DNA of 64,000 nt from Flavobacteriaceae bacterium PS02293 (GTDB taxonomy: Bacteria > Bacteroidota > Bacteroidia > Flavobacteriales > Weeksellaceae). The stretch's first letter is position 1, and each line of letters begins with the position of its first letter. Positions 35,283 through 43,849 of this stretch are shown in pieces. The stretch lies in assembly GCA_029960045.1 (NCBI GenBank), contig JASCOV010000009.1, positions 62,001 to 126,000 of the forward strand. Reading direction: 5' to 3'. A program made the position numbers and the translations under genes. The notes under the pieces are model-generated. The model was given only the letters and a program-made list of their open reading frames with translations, made no database searches and had not been told where the DNA came from.

Positions 35283-35615
35283 TTAAATCGGAATGAAAAT
35301 GATGGCAGCAACAGCAGCAATCGCTATTATTACCGAAGCTAAAATATTTGGTTTGTGAATTTCTCTCACTTCACTTTTCTCTATTTCAACCATTTCTCCT
35401 GCCTTATTTTTACCGTAGATTTTGGTTGCATCCACTTTTAAAATTTCAATCTTTTGTCTTTTGGCGTCTTTAGTCTGGATGCTATATTTTTTATAAAGAT
35501 CTATAGAATTATCCTGAATTGGTTTATTTGGAGAAACCACTCTTGTAGTACAAGAAGCGAGAATAAAAAACAAAGATAAAACTAGAGCCTTGGTAATGTT
35601 TTTTGAGAATTTCAT
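35283..35615 (-). CDS. Lipoprotein with C-terminal membrane segment, 110 aa
   Basis: The signal MKFSKNITKALVLSLFFILASC gives a lipobox Cys at 22. A small domain (YKKYSIQTKDAKRQKIEILKVDATKIYGKNKAGEMVEIEKSEVREI) is followed by a hydrophobic C-terminus (ILASVIIAIAAVAAIIFIPI). The layout parallels the lipoprotein at 27955-28461. It starts the minus-strand set 35615-33717 (this gene, DUF2306, YARHG lipoprotein), with a 7-nt gap to DUF2306. The function is unknown. Confidence 0.72.
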   Translation of the reverse strand: MKFSKNITKALVLSLFFILASCTTRVVSPNKPIQDNSIDLYKKYSIQTKDAKRQKIEILKVDATKIYGKNKAGEMVEIEKSEVREIHKPNILASVIIAIAAVAAIIFIPI

Positions 35616-35665
35616 TTTATTTTATAAAAATTAATTATGGTGGTAAAGTTAACAAAAGATTTTAT

Positions 35666-36877
35666 TTATAATGTATTAAGATATTGCGAAATCAACCAGC
35701 CTTCGCTCCAGCAAGCCTGAAAGTTAAAACCTCCCGTAACCGCATCTATATCAAGAACTTCTCCAGCAATATAAAAATCAGAAAGAATCTTTGAAGACAT
35801 ATTTTTAAAGTTAATTTCTTTTAAATCTACGCCACCTGACGTTACGAATTCTTCTTTAAAAGTTGATTTTCCTGTGACTTTCAATTTTTTACTACAAAGG
35901 TTTTCCAGAATCAAATCTACTTCTTTTTTTGTAATATTAGCAATTTGTTTTTCCGGATTAATGTTATTGATTTCTAAAATCTTATTCCAAAAACGGTTTG
36001 TTACCGTAAATATTTTAGACTGGGCTATAGATTTTTTTGGATTACTATTTTTAAAGTCCTTTAATTCTTCTTCAGCTTCAGAAATAGGTTTTGAAATGAA
36101 ATTAACTTCAATCTCAAAATTATATTTCAACATCGACAGATTTCTCGCTTCCCAGGCAGAAATTTTCAAAACTGCAGGGCCGGAAAGTCCCCAATGCGTA
36201 ATAAGAAGAGGACCGGATTCTTCTGTCTTTAAACTTGGAATGCTGATTTCTGCATTTTCAAAACTTGTCCCCGGAAGATCTTTCAGCAAATCATCTTTGA
36301 TATTAAAAGTAAAAAGCGAGGGAACGGCTTCCACAATTTTATGCCCAAGATTTTGAATTAATTTTACAGATTTCGGAGAACTTCCGGTCGTATAAATCAC
36401 AATGTCAGCTTGGAAATCACCTTGTTTTGTTTTGATTAAATAAGTTTCATCTTCCTTGATGATATCAGTGACAGAAACCTGAGTTTTGACCTCGAACTTT
36501 TTATTATTCACTTCATTGATCATCACATTCATAATGCTTTGTGAAGAATCTGATTCGGGAAAAGTCCTGTTGTCTTTTTCGATTTTCAAAGGAACACCTC
36601 TGGTTTCAAACCAATCCATTGTATCTCCCGGTTGGAACTTTGTGAAAACACTCAATAATTCGCGGTTTCCTCTTGGATAGAAATTAATCAATTCTCTCGG
36701 ATCAAAACAAGCGTGCGTCACGTTGCATCTTCCGCCACCAGAGATTTTTACTTTTTGTAAAACATCTGAATTTTGCTCGAGGATTGTCACGTAGTATTTT
36801 TCTTCATCCAGATTTGCTGCTGTGAAAAAACCAGCTGCACCTCCTCCAATAATGAATATTCTTTTCTTTTTTGACAT
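35666..36877 (-). CDS. BaiN/RdsA-family NAD(P)/FAD-dependent oxidoreductase, 403 aa
   Basis: I chose the start at 36877 (MSKKKRIFIIGGGAAGFF), which places the Rossmann motif GGGAAG near residue 11; upstream codons add a Phe/Lys stretch. Family motifs are KISGGGRCNVTHACFDPRELINFYPRGNREL, FPESDSSQSIMN, TGGSSPKSVKLIQ-like YTTGSSPKS, and the C-terminal VTGGFNFQACWSEGWL. The HI0933/YhiN family is FAD-dependent with poorly known substrates. It is divergent from the thioesterase gene. Confidence 0.93.
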   Translation of the reverse strand: MSKKKRIFIIGGGAAGFFTAANLDEEKYYVTILEQNSDVLQKVKISGGGRCNVTHACFDPRELINFYPRGNRELLSVFTKFQPGDTMDWFETRGVPLKIEKDNRTFPESDSSQSIMNVMINEVNNKKFEVKTQVSVTDIIKEDETYLIKTKQGDFQADIVIYTTGSSPKSVKLIQNLGHKIVEAVPSLFTFNIKDDLLKDLPGTSFENAEISIPSLKTEESGPLLITHWGLSGPAVLKISAWEARNLSMLKYNFEIEVNFISKPISEAEEELKDFKNSNPKKSIAQSKIFTVTNRFWNKILEINNINPEKQIANITKKEVDLILENLCSKKLKVTGKSTFKEEFVTSGGVDLKEINFKNMSSKILSDFYIAGEVLDIDAVTGGFNFQACWSEGWLISQYLNTL

Positions 36878-36934
36878 TAATTTAAACTTAAACAAAACCA
36901 ACCGGTCGCAACTTTTCTGGTTTATATTCGATGC

Positions 36935-36964
36935 ACAAAATTACATTTTTAAGATCCATCTCAA
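36935..36964 (-). promoter_or_regulatory. Bacteroidota promoter for the BaiN-family gene
   Basis: On the minus strand TTG (36964-36962) is followed after 18 nt by TAatTTTGT (36943-36935). This fits TTG-N17-23-TAnnTTTG, and it lies 58 nt before the ATG. Confidence 0.6.
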
Positions 36965-36969
36965 ATGGT

Positions 36970-36978
36970 TAATTTTGA
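36970..36978 (+). promoter_or_regulatory. -7 box (TAatTTTGA) of the thioesterase gene
   Basis: A TAnnTTTG match lies 21 nt before the ATG at 37000, back to back with the divergent promoter of the BaiN-family gene. No TTG is seen at the usual distance. Confidence 0.45.
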
Positions 36979-36999
36979 AGAATATTAAAAATTGAAAAC

Positions 37000-37503
37000 A
37001 TGTCTGTTTATTACCATAAATTTGAAGTAAGATGGAGCGATATCGACGCCAATCGTCATCTTGGAAATTCCACTTATGTTGACTATTGTTCACAAACCCG
37101 AATGGCTTTTCTTAATAAGAACAAAATCGGGTTGACACAGCTTAACCGTTGGGGCGTTGGTCCTGTGATGATGCACGAGAAGTATTCTTTTTTTAGAGAA
37201 ATTTATGCAGATCAGACGGTTTTTGTAGGTTTGGAAGTTGCGTCAATTTCTGAAGATGGCTCTATCTATCAGTTTGTTCACAAGTTCTATCTTCCAGACG
37301 GAACGCATTGTGCAACTGCTGAAGCAACAGGCGTTTGGATTGATATTATGCTGAGAAAAATAACGACCCCGCCGGAAGATATTATCTTGGTTATGAATGA
37401 ATTCAAATCTGAAAATGTGAATGTAATTACCAGAGAATTCCTGAAAACCCTGCCTTTCCGACCAGAAAACATAGACGTTTCTCTTTTAGAAAGTTTTAAA
37501 TAA
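37000..37503 (+). CDS. Acyl-CoA thioesterase of the 4HBT hot-dog family, 167 aa
   Basis: The hot-dog fold thioesterase motif is VRWSDIDANRHLGNSTYVDYCSQTRMAF, where the Asp of SDIDANRHLGN is the catalytic residue of the 4-hydroxybenzoyl-CoA thioesterase branch. ADQTVFVGLEVASISEDG and FYLPDGTHCATAEATGVWID form the rest of the sheet. The 167 residues and the single domain suggest a cytoplasmic acyl-CoA thioesterase. The substrate is unknown. thiL follows 67 nt downstream. Confidence 0.9.
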   Translation: MSVYYHKFEVRWSDIDANRHLGNSTYVDYCSQTRMAFLNKNKIGLTQLNRWGVGPVMMHEKYSFFREIYADQTVFVGLEVASISEDGSIYQFVHKFYLPDGTHCATAEATGVWIDIMLRKITTPPEDIILVMNEFKSENVNVITREFLKTLPFRPENIDVSLLESFK

Positions 37504-37570
37504 AAATTATTAAGATTTTGATGGAGATCATTCATCATTAATAATTTATAATTCATCATTAATAAAAATT

Positions 37571-38626
37571 ATGCTCGAAGATAAATCACAAGAACTCACA
37601 CCCATTTCCAAACTTGGAGAATTTGGTCTGATAAAACATTTGACCGAAAATTTCCCGATCGTTCAGAACTCAACAAAATTATCAATTGGGGACGATGCTG
37701 CAATCATTGATGCTGAAGGTCAAAAAGTTGTAGTTTCGACAGATATGCTTGCGGAAGGAATCCATTTCAATCTTGGTTATGTTCCATTGAAACATTTGGG
37801 TTACAAAGCCGTTGTTGTCAACCTCAGCGATATTGCTGCGATGAATGCAACGCCAACTCAGATTTTAGTTTCGGTTGCTGTTTCCAGCCGTTTTCCGGTA
37901 GAAGCTTTGGAAGAAATCTATGAAGGAATTGCTTTAGCTTGCAACAGATACAAAATCGACTTAGTTGGCGGAGACACAACGAGTTCCAACGCTGGATTGG
38001 TAATAAGCATCACTGCAATCGGTCTTGAAAAAGAAGAAAACATTGTCAAAAGAAATGGCGCAAAACCAAATGATCTTTTGGTTGTCACCGGAGATCTTGG
38101 CGGTGCTTATTTAGGTTTGCAAATTCTAGAAAGAGAACATTCTGTTTACTTAGCAAATCCAAATATGCAACCGGAAATGGAAGGCTACGATTACATTCTC
38201 GAAAGACAATTGAAACCGGAAGCAAGAACCGATGTTAAAACAAAATTAGCAGAATTAGATATTCTTCCAACTTCTATGATTGATGTTTCTGATGGATTGG
38301 CTTCGGAGATTTTACATTTGTCGGATCAGTCAAAAGTTGGCTTTAATCTTTATGAAGAGAAAATCCCGATGGACGAAACTTCTATTCACACAGCTGATGA
38401 ATTGAACCTTAATCCTGCAATGGCAGCCTTAAATGGTGGCGAAGACTATGAATTACTTTTCACTATTGCTCCAACTGATTTTGATAAGATTAAGAATCAT
38501 CCGGATTTTACAATTATTGGTCACGCAACCGGGAACAATGAAGGTAATTTCTTAATCGCCAGAGGTTCCAATCAATTAATTCCGCTTACAGCTCAAGGCT
38601 GGGACGCATTCCTTAACAAAGAATAA
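37571..38626 (+). CDS. thiL: Thiamine-monophosphate kinase
   Basis: ThiL phosphorylates thiamine monophosphate to the diphosphate. The AIR-synthase-like fold is recognised by GDDAAIIDAEGQKVVVSTDMLAEGIHFNL, AVVVNLSDIAAMNATPTQILVSVAV, DLVGGDTTSSNAGLVISITAIG and MIDVSDGLASEILHLS, with GGEDYELLFT near the C-terminus. The 351 residues are normal for the family. No other thiamine gene is nearby. Confidence 0.96.
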   Translation: MLEDKSQELTPISKLGEFGLIKHLTENFPIVQNSTKLSIGDDAAIIDAEGQKVVVSTDMLAEGIHFNLGYVPLKHLGYKAVVVNLSDIAAMNATPTQILVSVAVSSRFPVEALEEIYEGIALACNRYKIDLVGGDTTSSNAGLVISITAIGLEKEENIVKRNGAKPNDLLVVTGDLGGAYLGLQILEREHSVYLANPNMQPEMEGYDYILERQLKPEARTDVKTKLAELDILPTSMIDVSDGLASEILHLSDQSKVGFNLYEEKIPMDETSIHTADELNLNPAMAALNGGEDYELLFTIAPTDFDKIKNHPDFTIIGHATGNNEGNFLIARGSNQLIPLTAQGWDAFLNKE

Positions 38627-38678
38627 TTTTTTGGAATAATACTTGTAAAACACAATTTGATAATTAAAATATAAACCG

Positions 38679-39485
38679 ATGAAAATTGTAAAAATTTCAA
38701 CCTTATTATTAGCAGGATTAGGCATTACAGCTTGTGTTACAAATCCTGTAACGGGAAGGTCTTCCCTTCAGATTGCTAACAATAGTGAAATCGCAACTGC
38801 TGCCGCTTCTGAATATAAAACAACGCTTTCCAGCTCAAAAGTGGTAACTGGAACTGCAGACGCCAACCGAATCAAAAACGTAGGCGCAAAAATCAAAAAT
38901 GCGGCTTACGCTTATTATAAAAGCATTGGAAGAGAATCTGCATTGTCGGGTTACAATTGGGAATTCAATCTTATTCAAGATGCTCAGCTAAACGCTTGGT
39001 GTATGCCTGGTGGTAAAGTAGCTTTTTATACAGGAATAATGCCCGTTTGTAAAGATGATAATGGTGTTGCTGTTGTAATGGGACACGAGGTTTCTCACGC
39101 TCTTGCAGGACACGGAAATGAGAGAATTTCTCAAGCAATGTTAGCGCAATACGGTGGAAGTCTTATCGGTGGAACAATGTCTAACAGCCAATGGGCAGGT
39201 GTTTTTGAAAAAGTATATCCCGTAGGAGCACAAGTAGGATTGTTAGCGTACGGAAGAAAACAAGAATCTGAGGCGGATGAGATGGGATTACAATTAATGG
39301 CAATGGCAGGCTATGATCCAAGAACTGCAACAGCGTTCTGGCAAAGAATGGAAGCATCTTCCACAGGCAGTAAACAGCCAGAATTTTTATCCACACACCC
39401 AAATCCTCAAAATAGAATTGCTGACTTGAATGCTGATATGCCAAAAGCGCTTCAATATTATAAAGCTGCTGGAGGGAAACTTTAA
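38679..39485 (+). CDS. M48-family metallopeptidase lipoprotein, 268 aa
   Basis: A lipoprotein signal (MKIVKISTLLLAGLGITAC, followed by VTNPVTGRSSLQI) leads to an M48 zinc protease of the LoiP/YcaL type. The zinc motif is GHEVSHALAGHGNERI with H136 and H140, and the third ligand is the Glu in ESEADEMGLQLMAMAGYDP. The C-terminal FLSTHPNPQNRIADL is also a family hallmark. Such proteases trim or clear outer-membrane proteins. The small membrane protein that follows is 27 nt away. Confidence 0.93.
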   Translation: MKIVKISTLLLAGLGITACVTNPVTGRSSLQIANNSEIATAAASEYKTTLSSSKVVTGTADANRIKNVGAKIKNAAYAYYKSIGRESALSGYNWEFNLIQDAQLNAWCMPGGKVAFYTGIMPVCKDDNGVAVVMGHEVSHALAGHGNERISQAMLAQYGGSLIGGTMSNSQWAGVFEKVYPVGAQVGLLAYGRKQESEADEMGLQLMAMAGYDPRTATAFWQRMEASSTGSKQPEFLSTHPNPQNRIADLNADMPKALQYYKAAGGKL

Positions 39486-39512
39486 TTTCAATTAAATTTA
39501 AAAACATAAAAG

Positions 39513-39782
39513 ATGAAAAGTTTAGTTGTAATTGGTATCATCCTTTTCGGACTTGGCGCATTGCTATTTTATCTTAATAATATGGCAATTGATCTCAGAG
39601 TAATTTATGGTGCACTTTCCGGTATTGGAATTGGTCTGATAATCGGCGGTTTAGTAGGTTATGTTAGTAAAGGTAATGCTGTAAAAGAAGCAAAAATAAG
39701 ACAGGAGTTCAAGCAGCTTCAAAAGGAAAAAGCTGAGTTGGAAAAGCAACGTCTTGAAAATATAAACAACGGAAGTCTTTAG
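39513..39782 (+). CDS. Small membrane protein with two TM segments and a coiled-coil tail, 89 aa
   Basis: Two hydrophobic segments (LVVIGIILFGLGALLFYL and IYGALSGIGIGLIIGGLVGYV) are joined by a short loop. A charged helix follows (KEAKIRQEFKQLQKEKAELEKQRLENINN) that should form a coiled coil. It is probably co-transcribed with the M48 protease, and a role as partner or anchor is possible. The function is unknown. Confidence 0.75.
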   Translation: MKSLVVIGIILFGLGALLFYLNNMAIDLRVIYGALSGIGIGLIIGGLVGYVSKGNAVKEAKIRQEFKQLQKEKAELEKQRLENINNGSL

Positions 39783-39785
39783 TAA

Positions 39786-40631
39786 TTAAAGACTTCTGAT
39801 AAATTGTCCAGGCGTCGTCTTGGTATATTTCTTAAATATCTTATTAAAATAAGTAATATTATTAAAACCTGTAGCATAGCAACTTTCTGCTATGCTTTTT
39901 TCTTGGGACAATAAAATGCACGCTTTATCAATCCTGTATCGATTCACAAATTCTACAAAAGTAATGGAAGTTGCCTTCTTGAAAAAGTTACAGAACGCTG
40001 GTTTAGTAAGATTTGCAAGATCTGCAGCCTGCTGAATATCAACCTCATTCTGATAACCATTTTCAACGTATGTGAAAACAGCTTCCAACCTGTTTCTGTT
40101 TCTGGAAACGATTGTGTAAGGCATTATCTCGGTATTAAGGAGTTCAAAATCTTCTGTTTTTGAAAGTTCGAAAAGAAGATCGAGAAGCAAGAGATATCTT
40201 GTGTAGCCTTCTGCTTGTGTGATTTTTTCTAATTTGGGAATGACTTTATTCTTGACTTCGGAAGAAAAAAGTACGCCATATCTTGAAATCTCAATTAGTT
40301 TTTTGATAGAATTGCTCTCCGGCTCTCCTTCTGGTAAGGATAAAATATCTTCTCGGAACTGAATTACTATTTCTTCGTGTGGGTCTGTCGCATTGAGACC
40401 CAATCCAGAATGGGGAATATTAGAACCTATCAGTACGAAAGCACCATCTTCGAAATGACTTTTATGATAGCCTACATGTCTTGTTCCTTTGCCTTTTAGC
40501 ACACAAACAATCTCAATTTCAGGATGATAGTGATACTGCCAGTTAAGCTCAGAAATTGGAACATCCTTAATATGAAGTACCCGAAAAGAGCTATTATCGT
40601 CCGGCGAAATATGTTCTAGAATTACTTTCAT
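39786..40631 (-). CDS. AraC-family transcriptional regulator with cupin sensor domain, 281 aa
   Basis: The N-terminal cupin has the WQYHYHPEIEIVCVLKGKGTRHVG core. The C-terminal AraC-type double helix-turn-helix spans about 185-281 (DIQQAADLANLTKPAFCNFFKKATSITFVEFVNRYRIDKACILL, SIAESCYATGFNNITYFNKIFKKYTKTTPGQF). It probably responds to a sugar or similar small ligand bound by the cupin. There is no metabolic gene beside it, so the regulon lies elsewhere. Confidence 0.93.
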   Translation of the reverse strand: MKVILEHISPDDNSSFRVLHIKDVPISELNWQYHYHPEIEIVCVLKGKGTRHVGYHKSHFEDGAFVLIGSNIPHSGLGLNATDPHEEIVIQFREDILSLPEGEPESNSIKKLIEISRYGVLFSSEVKNKVIPKLEKITQAEGYTRYLLLLDLLFELSKTEDFELLNTEIMPYTIVSRNRNRLEAVFTYVENGYQNEVDIQQAADLANLTKPAFCNFFKKATSITFVEFVNRYRIDKACILLSQEKSIAESCYATGFNNITYFNKIFKKYTKTTPGQFIRSL

Positions 40632-40795
40632 TCCAGTTAATGCTAATTTTATGTAAAAATAAACAAATTAGATTAATATTGTTCTGTTTTTTATTTATTA
40701 TGTTAAACGAATATTTAATTATAGCCTTTACATTTGTAAAACAAAATCAAGTTTCTCACAAAGTATTGATTTTGTGAATTTTTAAGGTCTATATA

Positions 40796-40831
40796 TGAAG
40801 AAGGCTGGAAATTAATTTTTCCAGCCTTCTC
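40796..40831. terminator. Strong hairpin, probable bidirectional terminator
   Basis: AGAAGGCTGGAAA and TTTCCAGCCTTCT pair over 13 bp around TTAATT. It lies 22 nt after the stop of the minus-strand barrel gene and upstream of the AraC gene. No long T-run follows on either strand, so efficiency is uncertain. Confidence 0.65.
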
Positions 40832-40852
40832 ATATTTTATAAGGTGTGTAAA

Positions 40853-41485
40853 CTATTTGAAGTTATAACCAATACCTAAAATGAACATACTTGGACGGTT
40901 GTCATATCTTATTTCTGTTTCGCCTAGAGCACCTGCGCCAGCATTGATGAATTTTCTGCTGTCTTTGGAAAATGCGCCTTCATATCTTGCATTAAGTACA
41001 AATTTTGAAAGAGTCGCCTGAGCACCAATTTGATAACCAACAGTAAATTCTTTGGTTCCATTTTCTTTGAAATCTGCGTAAGTATTATCTGTCGAAAGAT
41101 TGTAAGAAGCAACCGGACCTACAAAAGCGGCCAACTTTCCTAAAAGGAAATTGTGTCCAACCAACACAGGAACGTCGATTCTGTTACTTTTAGCTTCTAT
41201 CTCAACATCGCCAGTAGTCTCAACACTTTTTTTGAAAGATGTATAATAGATTTCCGGCATTACAAACCATCCACTTACAGGGAAGTCCACTTTAGCTGCT
41301 AAACCAACATTAAAACCTGTTGAACTGCTTCCTTTTGTATCGACAGCCGTATTCACAGCTCCTTTAAAATTCTCCCAACTTGCAGATGATGTGTCAAGCA
41401 AAGCATTGGCTCTCAATCCAAATGTTACTTGAGAATAAGCCATCATTCCTAAAAATATGGCAAGTGTACTAATTAGTTTTTTCAT
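40853..41485 (-). CDS. Outer-membrane beta-barrel protein, 210 aa
   Basis: A signal peptide (MKKLISTLAIFLGMMAYSQ) precedes a porin-like barrel with repeated strands (VTFGLRANALLDTSS, GFNVGLAAKVDFPVSGWFVMPEIYYTSF, FTVGYQIGAQATLSKFVLNARYEGAFS) and a final MFILGIGYNFK ending that fits barrel assembly. The ATG at 41485 lies inside the last 17 nt of the MlaF-like gene, so the two are translationally coupled. That suggests a job with the lipid transporter at the outer membrane (inference). Confidence 0.82.
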   Translation of the reverse strand: MKKLISTLAIFLGMMAYSQVTFGLRANALLDTSSASWENFKGAVNTAVDTKGSSSTGFNVGLAAKVDFPVSGWFVMPEIYYTSFKKSVETTGDVEIEAKSNRIDVPVLVGHNFLLGKLAAFVGPVASYNLSTDNTYADFKENGTKEFTVGYQIGAQATLSKFVLNARYEGAFSKDSRKFINAGAGALGETEIRYDNRPSMFILGIGYNFK

Positions 41486-42287
41486 TGTTTTCTTCTGGTT
41501 TATCATTAATTAAACTTGTTTGATCATTCTCTAACATAAATTCTCTCAGCTGCTTGAACAGTTCTGATGAATAAACGAAATCTATAAGATTTTTATTTTT
41601 AGCAGTTGTCAGCATATTCTTATCACCTTCCCATTCTTTAATCCCTAATCTGAGATAAAGAATCTTTTCCCCGATTGTCATCACGGAATTCATATCGTGA
41701 GTATTGATGATAGTTGTTGTGTTGTATTCTCTTGTGATTTCCAAAAGCAGATCATCAATTACATTAGAGGTGTAAGGATCTAATCCGGAATTCGGTTCGT
41801 CACAGAAAAGATATTTCGGGTTGTTTACAATTGCTCTTGCAATAGCAACCCTTTTCTGCATTCCACCGGAGATTTCTGATGGGTATTTTTTGTTGGCTTT
41901 GTCAAGATTTACTCTGCCAATTACTTCAAGGACTTTTCTTTTCTTTTCACGATAAGTAAGATTGGTAAACATATCCAAAGGGAAACTGATATTCTCCTCC
42001 ACTGTCATCGAATCGAAAAGTGCACTTCCCTGGAAAACCGTTCCAATTTCTGATCGTAACACCTGCTTTTCTTCTCTGGACATTGTCATAATATCTCTTC
42101 CGTCAAATAAAATAGCGCCACTGGATGGTTCGTAAACATTCAGAAGTGACTTTAGGAAAACTGTTTTTCCGGATCCACTTTGTCCAATAATCAGATTAAC
42201 CTTTCCTGTTTCGAAAGAGGTTGTAATACCCTTCAAAACCTCAACTTCATTATTGAAGCTTTTTCTTAATTCTTTAACTTCTATCAT
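41469..42287 (-). CDS. mlaF: MlaF-type ABC transporter ATP-binding protein, 272 aa
   Basis: This ATPase of the phospholipid/MCE-type importer family has Walker A GQSGSGKTVFLKS, the signature EISGGMQKRVAIARAI, and Walker B YLFCDEPNSGLDPYTS, all in order. The start ATG at 42287 shares one base with the stop of the permease gene (TAATG), so translation is coupled. The C-terminal ~40 residues (FKQLREFMLENDQTSLINDKPEENNEKTN) are an acidic tail not seen in E. coli MlaF. No MCE (MlaD) gene is in the window. Confidence 0.93.
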   Translation of the reverse strand: MIEVKELRKSFNNEVEVLKGITTSFETGKVNLIIGQSGSGKTVFLKSLLNVYEPSSGAILFDGRDIMTMSREEKQVLRSEIGTVFQGSALFDSMTVEENISFPLDMFTNLTYREKKRKVLEVIGRVNLDKANKKYPSEISGGMQKRVAIARAIVNNPKYLFCDEPNSGLDPYTSNVIDDLLLEITREYNTTTIINTHDMNSVMTIGEKILYLRLGIKEWEGDKNMLTTAKNKNLIDFVYSSELFKQLREFMLENDQTSLINDKPEENNEKTN

Positions 42288-43039
42288 TAGCTTAGGAACA
42301 TCTGGGTTAGTAATAAATTCATAATAATCACGGAAATCATTGTCCAAACAACGGCTTGTGTACTTGCACGTCCAACTTCCAGAGACCCTCCTTTTACATT
42401 ATAACCAAAATAGGCCGGAATGGTTGCAATCAAAAATGCGAAAACTGCAGTTTTTAAAAATGCGTACCAGATAAAATAGGATGGCATATACATTTGGATT
42501 CCTGTGATATAATCAGCTTTTGTCCAGCTTCCTGTTGCCCATCCGGCAACATAACCTCCCCAAATACCAACTACAATACTTATGGCGATTAATATCGGAT
42601 TGAAAACCACACTTGCTACAATCTTTGGTAAAATCAAAAAGTTGGGAGAATTGACACCCATAATATCCAAAGCATCTATCTGCTCCGTAACCCTCATTGT
42701 TCCAATACTGGAGGCTATATACGACCCCACTTTACCGGCAAGAATTACCGAAATAATCGTAGGTGAAAATTCTAAAATCAAAACCGTTTTTGTAGCATAA
42801 CCAACAAAACTATTGGGAATTGGGAAAGATGATGCATCGAAGTTGTTGAACATCTGGATAGCCACAACTGCACCCACAAAAAATGAAGTGAATAGTACCA
42901 ATCCGAAGGAATTAACACCTAGATCATAAAATTCCCTGATAAGAAGTTTGATATATACATTTCTTTTCTGCGGTTTGCTAATTGCTTTTCCCAACAGTAT
43001 AAAATATTCTCCTATGGATGTAAAAAATCGTTTTAACAT
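42287..43039 (-). CDS. mlaE: MlaE-type ABC transporter permease, 250 aa
   Basis: This is an integral membrane permease of the MlaE family: VNSFGLVLFTSFFVGAVVAIQMF, LILEFSPTIISVILAGKVGSYIASSIGTMRVTEQIDALDIMGVNSPNFLILPKIVA and the C-terminal ASTQAVVWTMISVIIMNLLLTQM match the family. Five or six membrane segments are visible. With the ATPase it would move phospholipids between inner membrane and envelope through an MCE partner encoded elsewhere. Confidence 0.93.
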   Translation of the reverse strand: MLKRFFTSIGEYFILLGKAISKPQKRNVYIKLLIREFYDLGVNSFGLVLFTSFFVGAVVAIQMFNNFDASSFPIPNSFVGYATKTVLILEFSPTIISVILAGKVGSYIASSIGTMRVTEQIDALDIMGVNSPNFLILPKIVASVVFNPILIAISIVVGIWGGYVAGWATGSWTKADYITGIQMYMPSYFIWYAFLKTAVFAFLIATIPAYFGYNVKGGSLEVGRASTQAVVWTMISVIIMNLLLTQMFLS

Positions 43040-43141
43040 AAAACAAAATTAGTTTTTTTTCTTGCAATAACTATGCTGGATTTTTCTCTGCAGATTTTAT
43101 TTTTTGAAAATCAATATTTTATGAATCTGTGTAAATTAAAT

Positions 43142-43774
43142 CTAAGGAATATTCAGATACTTGTGTGTTTGAATAGATGATCTCCATTTCGGATTTTCCA
43201 GAATGAAATCTGTAATCTTTGGATACATTGCATCACGTTTGCTCCACTCGCTTTGGAGGTAAAGTTCGCAGTTTTCATTTACCTTATTTCCTTGCTCTTC
43301 TGCAAATTTGAAATCATTCTGATTAAAGATGATCATCTTCAATTCACTCGCAACATTATAAATATCCGCTAACGGAAGTCCTGTTTTCTTTGGTGAAAGC
43401 GTGATCCAGTCGAGATGTCCGCTCATTGGATAAGCGCCGGAAGTTTCGATATGAATCGTACAACCGAGTTCTTTAAGTTTAGAGGTAAGAATATCGAGGT
43501 TCCACATCAATGGTTCACCACCCGTTAAAACAATTGTTTTACAAAGTTTCGCTGCAGTTTCTGCAATCTCTTCCGTGTTCATCAACGGATGAAGTTTTGG
43601 ATCCCAACTTTCCTTGACATCACACCAATGGCAACCGACATCGCATCCACCTAAACGAATGAAATAAGCCGCTTTCCCAGCATGAAATCCCTCTCCCTGA
43701 ATAGTGTAAAAATGCTCCATCACTGGGAGCATTTTACCTTCTTTTAATAAGATGTCTTCTTGTTCTTTTGTCAT
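43142..43774 (-). CDS. queE: 7-carboxy-7-deazaguanine synthase (radical SAM)
   Basis: QueE makes the 7-deazaguanine core of queuosine. The radical-SAM cluster motif is C44-x3-C48-x2-C51 (GGCDVGCHWCDVKESW). The N-terminal IQGEGFHAGKAAYFIRLGG, and later LTGGEPLMWNLDIL and HIETSGAYP, are family hallmarks. Its 210 residues are typical. It is cytoplasmic, and no other queuosine gene is adjacent. Confidence 0.94.
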   Translation of the reverse strand: MTKEQEDILLKEGKMLPVMEHFYTIQGEGFHAGKAAYFIRLGGCDVGCHWCDVKESWDPKLHPLMNTEEIAETAAKLCKTIVLTGGEPLMWNLDILTSKLKELGCTIHIETSGAYPMSGHLDWITLSPKKTGLPLADIYNVASELKMIIFNQNDFKFAEEQGNKVNENCELYLQSEWSKRDAMYPKITDFILENPKWRSSIQTHKYLNIP

Positions 43775-43849
43775 TTTTTCTTCTCCCTAAATTCTCTCCA
43801 AATGAGAGAAACTTCCCAAAATATTAATTATTGGAAAAATCAGGCTTTA

